From assembly GCF_000425805.1 (NCBI RefSeq), contig NZ_AUED01000011.1, positions 1 through 64,000 on the forward strand: a DNA stretch of 64,000 nucleotides, read 5' to 3'. This stretch comes from Pseudomonas vranovensis DSM 16006 (lineage in GTDB: Bacteria > Pseudomonadota > Gammaproteobacteria > Pseudomonadales > Pseudomonadaceae). The notes beneath the pieces were generated by a model. The model did not search any database and was not told the origin of the DNA. It saw nothing but the letters and a program-made list of their open reading frames with translations. This document shows positions 21,182 through 31,853 of the stretch, piece by piece (position 1 is the first letter of the stretch; every line of letters begins with the position of its first letter). The position numbers and the translations under genes are program-made.

Positions 21182-23932
21182 TCAAGCGCTCAGACGTGCC
21201 TGGGCGGTGAGGCGGGTAATGGCCCGGTCCAGTTCATCCAGGGCGCGCAGCGCTTCCGGGTCGTCTTGCTTGAGCAAGGTTTCGCTGCGCTGGCAGGCGG
21301 CTCGCAGTTGTGGCACCCCGCAGTAGCGCGAGGCGCCATTGAGCCGATGAACGCGCTCGATCATACCGTTGCGGTCTGCGGCCTCACGTGCTGCGCGAAT
21401 CGCCTCGCGGTCAGCCTCCAGCGACGCCAGCAGCATGGCCAGCATGTCGGCGGCCAGGTCCGGCTTGCCAGCAGCCAGGCGCAAGCCTTCTTCCGGATCC
21501 AGAACCTTCAGTTCGCTGCTGTCGGGGATGCGTTCCTGCAGGCGCTCATGGTGCATCGCCCCCAGGGTTTGCCCCGTCCATTTGAGCACCACCTGGGCCA
21601 GTTGGCGCTCACTGATCGGCTAGGTCAGGTAGTCGTCCATGCCACTGTGCAACAACGCTCGCTTTTCATTGGCCATCGCGTGGGCGGTGAGGGCGACGAT
21701 GGGCAAGGGTGGCCCGCTCTGGCTGGTTTCCCACTGGCGGATCTGTTCGGTGCATTCGCGACCGTCCATGCCAGGCATCTGTACATCCATCAGCACCAGG
21801 TCGAAGCGTTCGTCCTGCACCGCTTGTACTGCGGCGTAGCCGCTGTCGACCGCCAGCACCTCGGCACCCAGGTCTTCGAGCAGTGTTTGCACCAGCAGCA
21901 GGTTGGCGGGGTTGTCGTCCACGCACAGTACTTTGGGCAAGGGTTGATTGGTGCTGACTTTGATCTCGTGGCTGCGCCGCGGCTGGACCAGTTCCACCAG
22001 GGCCCGACGCACCTTGCGCGTACAAGCTGGCTTGGCCTGCAACTGGCTGTGGGCGTTGGGCAAGTAAGGGTGGTAGAGCGCCTGTTCGGTGGTCGGGCAG
22101 AGCACCAGTGCCTGGCAATCCAGGCGCTCCAGCTGAGCGATGTACTGGCCGAGTCGCTCTGGCGACACGCTGTCCAGGTTCACCCCCAGGACGGCCAGGG
22201 TGAAGGGTTGTCCGGCCATGCGCGCATTGGCCACGGCGTGCAGCAGCGGGTCGATGGAAATGAAGGTGCTGACGTTCAAGCCGCAGTCCTCCAGTTGATG
22301 CGCCAGCGCCTGGCGGGCCAGTTCGTGCGCATCGACTATGGCCACCCGGCGTTCGAGCAGCGGTTGCAGCGGCATGTCTTCGGCGTCGTCGCGGGCCTTG
22401 GGCAGGCGCAGGCTGATCCAGAACTGCGAACCTTCCCCCGGGGTGCTGTCGACCCCGATTTCCCCGCCCATCTGCTCGATCAGGCGCTTGGAAATCACCA
22501 GCCCCAGGCCTGTGCCGCCAGGCTGGCGCGACAGCGAATTGTCCGCCTGGCTGAAGGCCTGGAACAGCGCCCGTACATCCTGGCTGGACAGGCCGATGCC
22601 GGTGTCCTGGACGCTGATGCGCAATTGCACGCTGTCATCCTGTTCTTCTTCAAGCATGGCCCGGGCAACGATGGTGCCTTCGCGGGTGAACTTGATGGCA
22701 TTGCTGATCAGGTTGGTCAGGATCTGCTTCAGCCGCAGCGGGTCGCCGACCAGCGACAGCGGCGTATCGCGGTACACCAGGCTGACCAGCTCCAGTTGCT
22801 TGGCGTGGGCGGCGGGGGCCAGGATGGTCAAGGTGTCCTGGATCAGGTCGCGCAGGTTGAACGGAATGCTGTCGAGCACCAGCTTGCCGGCCTCGATCTT
22901 GGAGAAGTCGAGGATCTCGTTGATGATCCCCAGCAGGCTGCCGGCGGACTTTTCGATGGTGCCAAGGTAGTCGAGCTGGCGTGGGGTCAGGTCGCTTTTT
23001 TGCAGCAGGTGGGTAAAGCCGAGGATGCCATTGAGCGGTGTACGGATCTCGTGGCTCATGTTGGCGAGGAACTCGGACTTGATCCGGCTGGCCTCAAGGG
23101 CCTCCTTGCGCGCCATGTCCAGCTCGATGTTCTGGATCTCGATGGTTTCCAGGTTCTGGCGTACGTCCTCGGTGGCCTGGTCGATGCTGTGTTGCAGCTC
23201 TTCATGGGCATTGTGCAGGGTTTCGGCCATGCGGTTGATACCCGCAGCCAGCTCGTCGAGTTCGTAGCTGCCCATGGGTGGCAAGCGTTCTTCCAGGTTG
23301 CCCTCCTTGAGTTGGGTCACGGCATGTTTGATCTGGCCAATCGGGCCGTTGATCGTGCGGCACATGCGCATGGCCAGCAGTGTGGTGGCGACCAACCCGA
23401 AAAAGATCAGCAGGAGGGTGGTGAACAGGCTGCGGTAGCCGCGCAGCAGCGTGCCATCGTGGGACAGTTCGATTTCCACCCAGCCCAGCAGTTTGTCGGC
23501 CTCGTTTGGAACATGTTCGCCAGCCAGGTCGCGGTGGTAACCGAACACCGGCAACAGGTAACGGGTCGCGTCATTACCGCTGCGCTGCAGCAATTGCGTG
23601 CCGCCTCCGGCCGGTGCCTGGTTGAGCATGGTGGGGCCGGCGTGGGCGAGGGGGTTGCGGTCCGGGTCGAGAAAGGCCACGGCACGTACGTCAGTCTGCT
23701 CCAGGGCCTGGGCGGCAATGTGTTCCAGTTGCGCAGGGGCGTGGCGAGCCAGCGCCGGGGCTACCAGCGGCGCCAGGTGTTCGGCGATCATCTTGCCGCG
23801 TTGCAGCAGTTGGGTTTGCAGCTCGCTTTGCTGCAGCCAGGTGAAATAGCTGCCCAGTACCAACGCCATCAGGCTGGCGGGTAACAAGGCAAGCAGCAGC
23901 ACGCGGCTTCGGATTCCCAAACGATTCAGCAC
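21182..23932 (-). pseudogene. gacS: gacS, hybrid sensor kinase gene with an in-frame amber codon
   Basis: GacS phosphorylates GacA, which drives the Rsm small RNAs controlling secondary metabolism, biofilm and virulence. From the GTG start (GGAG seven bases upstream) the frame encodes 770 residues and stops at TAG (21622-21620). The same frame then continues without further stops for 145 codons through PISERQLAQVVLKW and a complete Hpt domain (HRLNG, His862) to 21182. The uninterrupted length, 916 residues, is normal for GacS. Upstream parts are intact: membrane segments near residues 10-30 and 170-190, HAMP, His294 ([10 protein letters not shown]), the ATPase motifs and receiver Asp716. The stop replaces the conserved receiver lysine after GMDDYLT, most simply AAG to TAG. 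Phosphotransfer to GacA should be lost unless the codon is suppressed. A sequencing error is the alternative. Confidence 0.9.
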
Positions 23933-24149
23933 GCGACTCTCCTGTGCCCGGCAGTTGCTGTAGGGCCCCGTCAGGCGTAGCTGACAGACCAAGTCGGAAA
24001 AGTACCGCGCCTTTCAGTGCAATGCACTCATTTGTATCTACTTTTGACGTAGTTGGGTGCCCAGGTGGCGTATACACGAGCAGTTACAGGTTGCCTGGCG
24101 GGAGCAATTACCCAATAATCGCGTGATTGAGAATTGCTAGCACCCGCCA

Positions 24150-24863
24150 ATGAATCCCGCTATTAATGCTTCCAACATTCTTGCCATCGAGGACGATCCG
24201 GTCCTGGGGGCTTATTTGCACGAAGAGCTGCAGCGTGGCGGCTTCTCGGTCACCTGGTGCAAGAACGGTCGCGAGGGCCTGGATGTTGCCCGCGAGTCGC
24301 GTTTTGACGTGGTGCTGATGGACATCCTGCTGCCCGGCCTGAATGGCCTGGATGTGCTGGCAAAACTGCGCGAAAGCACCTCGATACCGGTGATCCTGAT
24401 GTCTGCCCTGGGTGCCGAAGCAGACCGCATCACCGGATTCCAGCGTGGTGCTGACGACTATTTGCCCAAGCCCTTCAGCATGGCGGAGCTCAAGGTGCGG
24501 ATTGAAGCGATCCTGCGGCGCGTGGCGCTCGAGCGCCGACATCAACAACCCATCAGCTCAGGCAGCGGCGAGCTGCAGTTCGACGAGCATGCCTGTGACG
24601 TGTGTTGCGCCGGGCAGTGGGCCGGGCTGACCTTGAGCGAGTTCCGGTTGCTCGACATCCTGCACCGCAGTCATGAAGAAGTATTGAGCAAACCCTTCCT
24701 TTATCAGCAGGTCCTGCAGCGCGGATATGCCCGTCATGACCGCAGCCTGGATATGCATGTCAGTCAGATCCGCCGCAAACTCAAGGCCATCGGCTACCAG
24801 GAACGTGAGGTGCGTACCGTCTGGGGCAAGGGCTACGTGCTCAGCGCCAGTGAGGTCAGCTAA
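24150..24863 (+). CDS. OmpR-family response regulator (PirR-like)
   Basis: This is a 237-residue regulator with receiver residues IEDD, the phospho-acceptor Asp58 (VVLMDILLPGLNG) and KPFS, and a C-terminal winged helix ending GKGYVL. In P. aeruginosa the pair in this position next to gacS is PirR/PirS, which controls the enterobactin receptor PirA. Here the kinase gene follows directly but no pirA is present. The ribosome site before the ATG is weak. The gene is divergent from gacS with about 217 bp between them. Confidence 0.88.
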   Translation: MNPAINASNILAIEDDPVLGAYLHEELQRGGFSVTWCKNGREGLDVARESRFDVVLMDILLPGLNGLDVLAKLRESTSIPVILMSALGAEADRITGFQRGADDYLPKPFSMAELKVRIEAILRRVALERRHQQPISSGSGELQFDEHACDVCCAGQWAGLTLSEFRLLDILHRSHEEVLSKPFLYQQVLQRGYARHDRSLDMHVSQIRRKLKAIGYQEREVRTVWGKGYVLSASEVS

Positions 24864-24864
24864 G

Positions 24865-26283
24865 GTGCCCAATCGTCATTCGCTGTTTTGGAAACTGGCG
24901 ATTTTGCTGGTCGGTTTCTGCCTGTTGATGATCGGCCTGAGCTGGACCTGGGGCCGACACATGGAGACCCAGAACGCCTTTCTCTCCGATGAAGCCCGGG
25001 GCACGCTTGCCACCTATGCCGCCGAGGCCGAGCAGGCCTGGAAGCGGGGTGGGCGACAAGGGGTCGATGATTGGCTGGCGACCATGGCCGCCAGGGAGTC
25101 GATCTGGATGGCAGTGGTCGGGCCTGACCTGCAATCGTTGAGCAGTACGCCCTTGACGCCTGATCAAAGCCGCAAAATGACCTTTCTGCGCGGTATCGAT
25201 TGGCCCGTGAGTCGACGGGTGACCGGCTTGCCCTGGATGCGCCTGCCTTTTGTGGAGCACCCGGAGCAGGGGCTGCTGGTCATCGAGTTGCCGCAGCGCT
25301 TGCTTCCCGGGCAGTACCGGTTGTTCTGGCAGATCATGACCAACGGCATCATTCCCGGGCTGTTCACCCTGCTGCTGTGCGTGGGCTTGTACCGCATGCT
25401 GATCATGCCGCTTATCCAGTTGCGCGAGCAGGCCAAAGCCTGGCGCGCCGATCAGCTTTCGGCGCGGGTGGCCAGCAGCACCACCAGCCGTAATGACGAG
25501 CTGGGCGAACTGGGCCGGGCATTCGATGACATGGCCGAGCGCCTGCAAGGGACGGTGGCGCTTCAGCAACAACTGCTGCGCGATCTTTCCCATGAACTGC
25601 GCACACCCCTGAGCCGACTGCGGGTGGCCTGCGAAGGGGAGGCTGATGCCGAACAACTGCGTGAACGTCTGGGCCGCGAGGTCGACTGCATGCAGCGCCT
25701 GGTCGAGGACGCCCTGCAACTGGCCTGGCTCGATACCGAGCGGGCACCGCCGAGCAAGGAACCGATCCAGGTCCAGGCCCTGTGGGAAATGCTGGCCGAG
25801 GATGCGTGTTTTGAAAGTACCTGGCCCGCCGGGCAATTGCATTGCGCGCTGGATGCGTCCTGCTGGGTACAGGGCAATCTCAACAGCCTGGCCCAGGCGT
25901 TCGAGAACATTTTGCGCAATGCCATTCGCCATTCACCGGCCAACGGGGTGATCCGCCTGGACGGTCGGCGCCAGGGCGATCACTGGCTGCTATGGCTTGA
26001 AGACCAGGGCGGCGGGGTAGCCGAGGCGGACCTCGAGCGGATCTTTGCGCCGTTCACCCGGCTTGATGGCTCGCGTCCTGGAGATGGTGGTTTTGGCCTG
26101 GGCTTGAGCATTGCCCGCAACGCTGTCGTGCGCCAGGGGGGGCGGCTCTGGGCACAGAACAACGGGCAGGGGCTGCGCTTGAATATCCTTTTGCCCGTCG
26201 CATCGCCATTCCCGCAGCTTATAGCTGGGAGCTATAACACCAACACATTGCGTGATATGGGCAAAACCGGTTTGCCGGTATGA
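24865..26283 (+). CDS. Sensor histidine kinase (PirS-like)
   Basis: This is a 472-residue membrane kinase starting on a GTG that has GAGG nine bases upstream and lies one base after the regulator's stop. Membrane segments are at about residues 8-28 and 161-181, enclosing a periplasmic domain of about 130 residues. HAMP spans about 180-230. His243 in DLSHELRTPLSRL, the N box (FENILRNAIRHS), G1 (EDQGGGV) and G2 (GFGLGLSIA) follow. A tail of about 25 residues after the ATPase domain reads into the cysM leader and may be non-functional. The likely partner is the preceding PirR-like regulator. Confidence 0.9.
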   Translation: MPNRHSLFWKLAILLVGFCLLMIGLSWTWGRHMETQNAFLSDEARGTLATYAAEAEQAWKRGGRQGVDDWLATMAARESIWMAVVGPDLQSLSSTPLTPDQSRKMTFLRGIDWPVSRRVTGLPWMRLPFVEHPEQGLLVIELPQRLLPGQYRLFWQIMTNGIIPGLFTLLLCVGLYRMLIMPLIQLREQAKAWRADQLSARVASSTTSRNDELGELGRAFDDMAERLQGTVALQQQLLRDLSHELRTPLSRLRVACEGEADAEQLRERLGREVDCMQRLVEDALQLAWLDTERAPPSKEPIQVQALWEMLAEDACFESTWPAGQLHCALDASCWVQGNLNSLAQAFENILRNAIRHSPANGVIRLDGRRQGDHWLLWLEDQGGGVAEADLERIFAPFTRLDGSRPGDGGFGLGLSIARNAVVRQGGRLWAQNNGQGLRLNILLPVASPFPQLIAGSYNTNTLRDMGKTGLPV

Positions 26284-26318
26284 TAGGCGCCCCCGCAGTC
26301 TGGATTGCGAACTACGCC

Positions 26319-27221
26319 ATGACCTTGCAGTACCCAACCATCGCCGATTGCGTCGGCAACACGCCTCTGGTCCGCCTGCAACGCATTGCCGGCCAGACCA
26401 GTAACACCCTCCTGCTCAAGCTTGAAGGCAACAACCCGGCAGGTTCGGTCAAGGACCGGCCGGCGTTGTCGATGATCACCCACGCTGAGTTGCGCGGGCA
26501 GATCAAACCGGGCGACACCCTGATCGAAGCGACCTCGGGCAACACCGGGATCGCCCTGGCCATGGCGGCGGCGATCAAGGGTTACAAGATGATCCTGATC
26601 ATGCCCGACAACTCCAGTGCCGAGCGCAAGGCTGCGATGACCGCCTATGGCGCCGAGCTGATCCTGGTCAGCAAGGAAGAAGGTATGGAAGGTGCTCGCG
26701 ACTTGGCTGATCGGCTGCAGGCTGAAGGTCGTGGCCTGGTGCTCGACCAGTTCGGCAATGGCGACAATCCTGAAGCCCACTATGTGAGCACCGGCCCCGA
26801 GATCTGGCGCCAGACCCAGGGCACCATTACCCATTTCGTCAGTTCCATGGGTACCACTGGCACCATCATGGGCTGCTCGCGCTACCTCAAGGAGCAGAAC
26901 CCGGCCGTGCAGATCGTAGGCTTGCAGCCAATGGAAGGCTCGGCGATTCCGGGTATCCGTCGCTGGCCCGAGGAATACCTGCCCAAGATCTACCAGGCCG
27001 ATCGCGTTGATCGCGTGGTCGACATGGCGCAGAGCGAAGCCGAAGAAACCACGCGTCGCCTGGCCCGAGAAGAAGGCATTTTCTGCGGCGTGTCCTCCGG
27101 TGGTGCAGTGGCGGCGATGTTGCGCCTGTCCCACGAGCTGGAAAACGCCGTCATCGTGGCGATCATTTGCGACCGTGGCGACCGTTACCTGTCGACCGGC
27201 ATTTTTGACGCGGCGAACTGA
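26319..27221 (+). CDS. cysM: Cysteine synthase B
   Basis: This PLP enzyme makes cysteine from O-acetylserine and sulfide or thiosulfate. The 300-residue protein shows the PLP lysine in [12 protein letters not shown], the substrate loop [11 protein letters not shown] and the phosphate-binding SSMGTTGTI. The ATG starting [11 protein letters not shown] is chosen; an open stretch 13 codons upstream is not part of the family. The stop overlaps the rlmD start by one base (TGATG). The order cysM-rlmD-relA-mazG is conserved in Pseudomonas. Confidence 0.95.
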   Translation: MTLQYPTIADCVGNTPLVRLQRIAGQTSNTLLLKLEGNNPAGSVKDRPALSMITHAELRGQIKPGDTLIEATSGNTGIALAMAAAIKGYKMILIMPDNSSAERKAAMTAYGAELILVSKEEGMEGARDLADRLQAEGRGLVLDQFGNGDNPEAHYVSTGPEIWRQTQGTITHFVSSMGTTGTIMGCSRYLKEQNPAVQIVGLQPMEGSAIPGIRRWPEEYLPKIYQADRVDRVVDMAQSEAEETTRRLAREEGIFCGVSSGGAVAAMLRLSHELENAVIVAIICDRGDRYLSTGIFDAAN

Positions 27222-28579
27222 TGTCCAAAAGTAAACGCAACAGCGGCCTGCGCTTTCAGCCGGCCGGCGGCAGCCGCACTCCCCAAGTGCCTACCGGCAA
27301 GAAGCAGCGCCTGCGTATCGAGCGCCTGGCCGGTGACGGCCGTGGCATTGCCTTTCTCGAAGGACGCACTTGGTTCGTCAGCGGTGCGCTGGCCGGGGAA
27401 GAGGTCGAGGCACGTGTGCTCAATGCCCATGGCAAGGTCGTTGAAGCGCGCCTGGAGCGGGTCTTCACGGCAAGCCCGGATCGCCGCGAAGCGCCCTGCA
27501 AGCATTTTGACCGTTGCGGCGGCTGCAATCTTCAGCACCTGCCCCATGTTGATCAACTGGCCCTCAAGCAGCGACTGCTGGCAGAACAGCTGCAGCGGGT
27601 TGCCGGGGTCGTGCCCGAACGGTGGGCGACGCCGCTGAGCGGCCCGGAGTTTGGCTACCGGCGTCGTGCCCGGGTGGCCGTGCGCTGGGATGCCAAGGCA
27701 AAGAAACTCGATGTCGGTTTCCGTGCCGAAGCCAGCCAGGACATCGTCGCCATTGATGATTGCCCGGTACTGGTACAACCCTTGCAATCGATCATGCGTC
27801 ACCTGCCTATGCTTCTGCAGAGCTTGAGCAAGCCGCAGGTGGTCGGTCATGTCGAGTTGTTCAGTGGCACGGCGGTGGCTTTGCTGTTGCGTCATACCGG
27901 CCCGTTGGGCGAGGGCGACCTGGCCCGCCTGCAGGCATTTTGCAACGAGGCAGAGGTGCAGCTGTGGCTGCAGGGTGACGGTGAACCTTCCCCGGTCGAT
28001 GCCGGTCAGACCCTGGGTTTCGCCCTGGCACCGTGGGACCTGGAGCTGGCTTACCGGCCGGGCGACTTCGTTCAGGTCAACGCTGTGGTCAATACGGCAA
28101 TGATCGAGCAGGCACTGGCCTGGTTGGCGCCGCAAGCGGATGAGCGCGTACTGGACCTGTTCTGTGGCCTGGGCAACTTTGCCCTGCCGCTGGCCCGCCA
28201 GGCGCGTGAAGTCGTGGCGGTCGAAGGTGTGCAGGCAATGGTGGAGCGAGCAGAGGCCAATGCTCGGAGCAACAATTTGCATAACACCCGATTTTTTCAG
28301 GCCGATTTATCGCAGCCTTTGTCTGCCTCTGGCTGGGCCGCTGGAGGCTTTTCTGCGGTACTCTTGGACCCACCCCGAGACGGTGCCTACGAGGTTGTGA
28401 GAAAAATCTCAGACCTTGGGGCGAAACGTCTGGTGTATGTATCGTGCAACCCGGCGACCTTGGCCCGTGACACGCTTGAGCTGGTCAGGCAGGGGTACCG
28501 GTTAAAATGTGCCGGGATTCTCGACATGTTTCCTCAGACGGCGCATGTCGAAGCCATGGCGTTATTCGAAGCGGGCTAG
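27221..28579 (+). CDS. rlmD: 23S rRNA (uracil-1939-C5)-methyltransferase
   Basis: This SAM-dependent enzyme methylates U1939 of 23S rRNA. The 452-residue protein has an N-terminal TRAM domain ([15 protein letters not shown]), the [4Fe-4S] cysteines in [14 protein letters not shown], the SAM site [15 protein letters not shown] and the catalytic Cys in [13 protein letters not shown] followed by the FPQTAHVE signature. It is joined to cysM by a one-base overlap. About 100 bp separate it from relA. Confidence 0.95.
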   Translation: MSKSKRNSGLRFQPAGGSRTPQVPTGKKQRLRIERLAGDGRGIAFLEGRTWFVSGALAGEEVEARVLNAHGKVVEARLERVFTASPDRREAPCKHFDRCGGCNLQHLPHVDQLALKQRLLAEQLQRVAGVVPERWATPLSGPEFGYRRRARVAVRWDAKAKKLDVGFRAEASQDIVAIDDCPVLVQPLQSIMRHLPMLLQSLSKPQVVGHVELFSGTAVALLLRHTGPLGEGDLARLQAFCNEAEVQLWLQGDGEPSPVDAGQTLGFALAPWDLELAYRPGDFVQVNAVVNTAMIEQALAWLAPQADERVLDLFCGLGNFALPLARQAREVVAVEGVQAMVERAEANARSNNLHNTRFFQADLSQPLSASGWAAGGFSAVLLDPPRDGAYEVVRKISDLGAKRLVYVSCNPATLARDTLELVRQGYRLKCAGILDMFPQTAHVEAMALFEAG

Positions 28580-28678
28580 CAAGGCTGGCGCGTTCGGCGC
28601 TGCACCTTGGGTCCGGCAGGGGCAGCACCAGTGAGATCAAGCGCATCACGTATGCGCTGTAGGGAAAGGTAAACAAAG

Positions 28679-30919
28679 ATGGTACAGGTGAGAGTGCACC
28701 AGCCGGTCAACACCGACGGCAGTATCAATCTCGAAGCATGGCTGGATCATGTGGTGAGCGTCGACCTGGCGCTGGACCGTGAGGCCCTAAAGGGGGCTTG
28801 CGAGTTCGCCCAGGAAGTCGAGAAAAAGGGCAACCCGGCCAAGCATTCCTGGGCCGACGGTACCTCAAGCTTCCAGGCCGGCCTGGAAATTGCCGAAATT
28901 CTTGCCGACCTCAAGCTCGACCAGGATTCGTTGGTCGCGGCAGTGATCTACCGCGCAGTACGTGAAGGCAAGGTGACCTTGGCCGAAGTCGGTCAGCGCT
29001 TTGGCCCGGTAGTGTCCAAGTTGATCGACGGTGTGCTGCGCATGGCCGCGATCAGCGCCAGTCTCAGCCCGCGCCAGTCGTTGGTGCTTGGTTCCCAGGC
29101 GCAGGTCGAGAACCTGCGCAAGATGCTCGTGGCGATGGTCGACGATGTCCGAGTGGCACTGATCAAGCTGGCCGAGCGGACCTGCGCCATTCGCGCGGTC
29201 AAGGGGGCTGACGATGAGAAGCGTCATCGCGTCGCCCGCGAAGTATTCGACATCTACGCCCCGCTGGCGCACCGCCTGGGCATCGGTCATATCAAGTGGG
29301 AGCTGGAAGACCTGTCCTTCCGCTACCTGGAACCCGATCAGTACAAACAGATCGCCAAGCTGTTGCACGAGCGCCGGCTGGACCGCGAGCGCTTTATCAG
29401 CGACGTGATGAACCAGTTGCAGAACGAGCTGCTGGCCACCGGGGTCAAGGCCGACATCAGCGGCCGGGCCAAGCACATCTATTCGATCTGGCGCAAAATG
29501 CAGCGCAAGGGCCTGGAGTTCAGCCAGATCTACGACGTGCGCGCGGTGCGCGTGCTGGTTCCGGAGATGCGCGATTGCTATACCGCGCTCGGAATCGTGC
29601 ATACCCTGTGGCGGCATATCCCCAAGGAATTCGACGACTACATTGCCAACCCCAAGGAGAACGGCTACCGCTCCTTGCACACTGCGGTGATCGGCCCTGA
29701 GGGCAAGGTGCTCGAGGTGCAGATCCGCACCCATGCCATGCACGAAGAAGCCGAACTGGGTGTATGTGCGCACTGGCGCTACAAAGGCACCGACGTCAAG
29801 CCAAGCTCCAACCACTACGAAGAGAAGATCTCCTGGCTGCGCCAGGTGCTGGAGTGGCACGAGGAGTTGGGCGACATCGGGGGGCTGGCCGAACAGCTGC
29901 GAGTCGATATCGAGCCGGACCGGGTGTACGTCTTCACCCCGGATGGCCATGCCATCGACCTGCCCAAGGGCGCCACGCCGCTGGACTTCGCCTACCGGGT
30001 ACACACCGAAATCGGTCACAACTGCCGGGGCGCGAAGATCAACGGGCGCATCGTGCCGCTCAACTACAGCCTGCAGACCGGTGAGCAGGTCGAGATCATC
30101 ACCAGCAAGCACGGCAACCCCAGCCGAGACTGGTTGAACTCGAACCTGGGCTATGTCACCACGTCGCGTGCGCGGGCCAAGATCGTCCACTGGTTCAAGT
30201 TGCAAGCGCGCGACCAGAACGTCGCCGCCGGCAAGACCCTGCTCGAACGTGAACTCAATCGCCTGGGCCTGCCGCAGGTTGATTTCGACCGGCTTGCCGA
30301 CAAGGCCAACCTGCGCACTGCCGAAGACATGTTCGCCTCCCTCGGGGCTGGCGACCTGCGCCTGGCGCACCTGGTCAATGCGGCCCAGCAACTGGTCGAG
30401 CCTGAGCGCAGCGACCACGTCGAGTTGGTGCCACGCAAGGCCACCGGCTACAAGCCGGGCAAGCGCGGCGATATCCAGATCCAGGGTGTCGGCAACCTGC
30501 TGACGCAAATGGCCGGTTGCTGCCAGCCGTTGCCGGGCGACGCAATTGTCGGCTACATCACCGTCGGCCGTGGCGTGACCATCCACCGACAGGACTGCGC
30601 CTCGGTGCTGCAGCTGGCAGGGCGCGAACCGGAACGGATCATTCAGGTCAGCTGGGGCCCGGTGCCGGTGCAAACTTATCCGGTGGATATCATCATCCGT
30701 GCCTACGACCGTCCGGGCTTGCTGCGTGATGTCTCCCAGGTTCTGCTCAACGAGCGGATCAACGTACTGGCGGTCAACACCCGCTCGAACAAGGAAGACA
30801 ACACCGCGCTGATGTCGCTGACCATCGAGATTCCGGGCCTTGATGCGCTTGGGCGCTTGCTGGGGCGGATCTCGCAGTTGCCGAACATCATCGAGACGCG
30901 GCGTAACCGTACGCCCTAA
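28679..30919 (+). CDS. relA: (p)ppGpp synthetase RelA
   Basis: RelA makes the alarmone (p)ppGpp on ribosomes stalled with uncharged tRNA. The 746-residue protein has an N-terminal hydrolase-like domain in which the HD pair is replaced (AVIYRAVREG), as in RelA and unlike SpoT. The synthetase domain follows (RVLVPEMRDCYTALGIVH, then NGYRSLHTAVIG), then TGS (VYVFTPDGHAIDLPKGATPLDFAY), the helical and zinc-finger region (GCCQPLPGD) and a C-terminal ACT domain. The start follows GGGAAAGG. A REP pair separates it from mazG. Confidence 0.96.
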   Translation: MVQVRVHQPVNTDGSINLEAWLDHVVSVDLALDREALKGACEFAQEVEKKGNPAKHSWADGTSSFQAGLEIAEILADLKLDQDSLVAAVIYRAVREGKVTLAEVGQRFGPVVSKLIDGVLRMAAISASLSPRQSLVLGSQAQVENLRKMLVAMVDDVRVALIKLAERTCAIRAVKGADDEKRHRVAREVFDIYAPLAHRLGIGHIKWELEDLSFRYLEPDQYKQIAKLLHERRLDRERFISDVMNQLQNELLATGVKADISGRAKHIYSIWRKMQRKGLEFSQIYDVRAVRVLVPEMRDCYTALGIVHTLWRHIPKEFDDYIANPKENGYRSLHTAVIGPEGKVLEVQIRTHAMHEEAELGVCAHWRYKGTDVKPSSNHYEEKISWLRQVLEWHEELGDIGGLAEQLRVDIEPDRVYVFTPDGHAIDLPKGATPLDFAYRVHTEIGHNCRGAKINGRIVPLNYSLQTGEQVEIITSKHGNPSRDWLNSNLGYVTTSRARAKIVHWFKLQARDQNVAAGKTLLERELNRLGLPQVDFDRLADKANLRTAEDMFASLGAGDLRLAHLVNAAQQLVEPERSDHVELVPRKATGYKPGKRGDIQIQGVGNLLTQMAGCCQPLPGDAIVGYITVGRGVTIHRQDCASVLQLAGREPERIIQVSWGPVPVQTYPVDIIIRAYDRPGLLRDVSQVLLNERINVLAVNTRSNKEDNTALMSLTIEIPGLDALGRLLGRISQLPNIIETRRNRTP

Positions 30920-30926
30920 AGTCGTT

Positions 30927-30975
30927 ATCGTGGGGCAAGCCCGCTCCTAAAGTAGGAGCGGGCTTGCCCCGCGAT
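30927..30975. repeat. REP element pair (inverted, nearly perfect)
   Basis: ATCGTGGGGCAAGCCCGCTC and CTA pair with TAGGAGCGGGCTTGCCCCGCGAT across an AAG loop, giving a stem of about 23 bp with one mismatch. It lies between relA and mazG, which are in the same orientation, and could partly insulate the two messages. Confidence 0.9.
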
Positions 30976-30997
30976 GCGACCACAGCAGAGAACAACG

Positions 30998-31828
30998 ATG
31001 TACACCCTAGACGACCTGCTCCACCTCATGGCCCGGCTGCGTGACCCGCAGTATGGTTGTCCGTGGGACCTCAAGCAGACCTACGCGACCATCATCCCCT
31101 ACACCCTCGAAGAAGCCTACGAGGTGGCCGATGCCATCGAGCGCAGCGATTTCGAGCACCTGCAGGGCGAGTTGGGCGACCTGTTGTTCCAGGTGGTCTA
31201 CTACAGCCAACTGGCTCGGGAAGAAGGCCGCTTCGAGTTCGCCGGCGTGATCGACAGCATCACCCGCAAGCTGATCCGCCGTCATCCGCATGTGTTCCCC
31301 ACCGGCGAGCTGTATGCGCCGCTGGATACACCGAAGCTCGACGAAGCCCAGGTCAAGCAGCGCTGGGAACAGATCAAGGCCCAGGAGCGGGCGGAGAAGG
31401 GCATTCCCGAACAGCTTTCGCTGCTCGATGATGTGCCGGCTGCCTTGCCCGCGCTGTCCCGGTCGGCCAAGTTGCAAAAGCGCGCGGCTCAGGTCGGCTT
31501 TGACTGGCCCGATGCATTGCCGGTGCTCGACAAGGTGCGTGAGGAGCTCGATGAAGTGCTCCAGGCCATGGCCGAAGACGACAGCGTGGCGCTGGCCGAC
31601 GAACTGGGCGACCTGTTGTTCGCCACGGTCAACCTGGCCCGGCACCTGAAGGTCGATCCGGAAAACGCCCTGCGCGGGGCCAACCAGAAATTTGAACGAC
31701 GCTTTCGTTTCATCGAACAGGCATTGCGCGACATGGGCCGTCCGATTGAAGATTGCACCCTCGAAGACATGGACGCGCTCTGGGGCGAAGCCAAACGTCA
31801 AGAAAAGAACCTGCCCAGCTGCGGCTGA
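30998..31828 (+). CDS. mazG: Nucleoside triphosphate pyrophosphohydrolase MazG
   Basis: MazG hydrolyses (d)NTPs to monophosphates and can lower ppGpp indirectly. The 276-residue protein contains the two tandem MazG domains of the classic family: EEAYEVADAIE with GELGDLLFQVV in the first, and EELDEVLQAM with DELGDLLFATVN in the second. The ATG after AGAGAACAACG is used. It lies behind relA in the standard relA-mazG order, which fits a shared role in stress nucleotide metabolism. A DUF2058 gene follows after 25 bp. Confidence 0.94.
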   Translation: MYTLDDLLHLMARLRDPQYGCPWDLKQTYATIIPYTLEEAYEVADAIERSDFEHLQGELGDLLFQVVYYSQLAREEGRFEFAGVIDSITRKLIRRHPHVFPTGELYAPLDTPKLDEAQVKQRWEQIKAQERAEKGIPEQLSLLDDVPAALPALSRSAKLQKRAAQVGFDWPDALPVLDKVREELDEVLQAMAEDDSVALADELGDLLFATVNLARHLKVDPENALRGANQKFERRFRFIEQALRDMGRPIEDCTLEDMDALWGEAKRQEKNLPSCG

Positions 31829-31853
31829 GCTGAAGCACATAAGTGAGTGAACG

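Noticed and set aside
21182..21592. A separate 136-codon Hpt protein gene downstream of gacS
   Set aside because: It is in the same frame as gacS, has no ribosome site of its own, and begins in the middle of the receiver domain. It is better explained as the cut-off end of gacS.
21620..21622. Programmed recoding of the gacS TAG (readthrough or pyrrolysine)
   Set aside because: GacS of relatives has an ordinary lysine codon here, and no recoding signal or pyrrolysine machinery is expected in Pseudomonas.
28679..30919. relA as a bifunctional synthetase/hydrolase (SpoT-like)
   Set aside because: The HD residues needed for hydrolysis are replaced in the N-terminal domain, as in monofunctional RelA.
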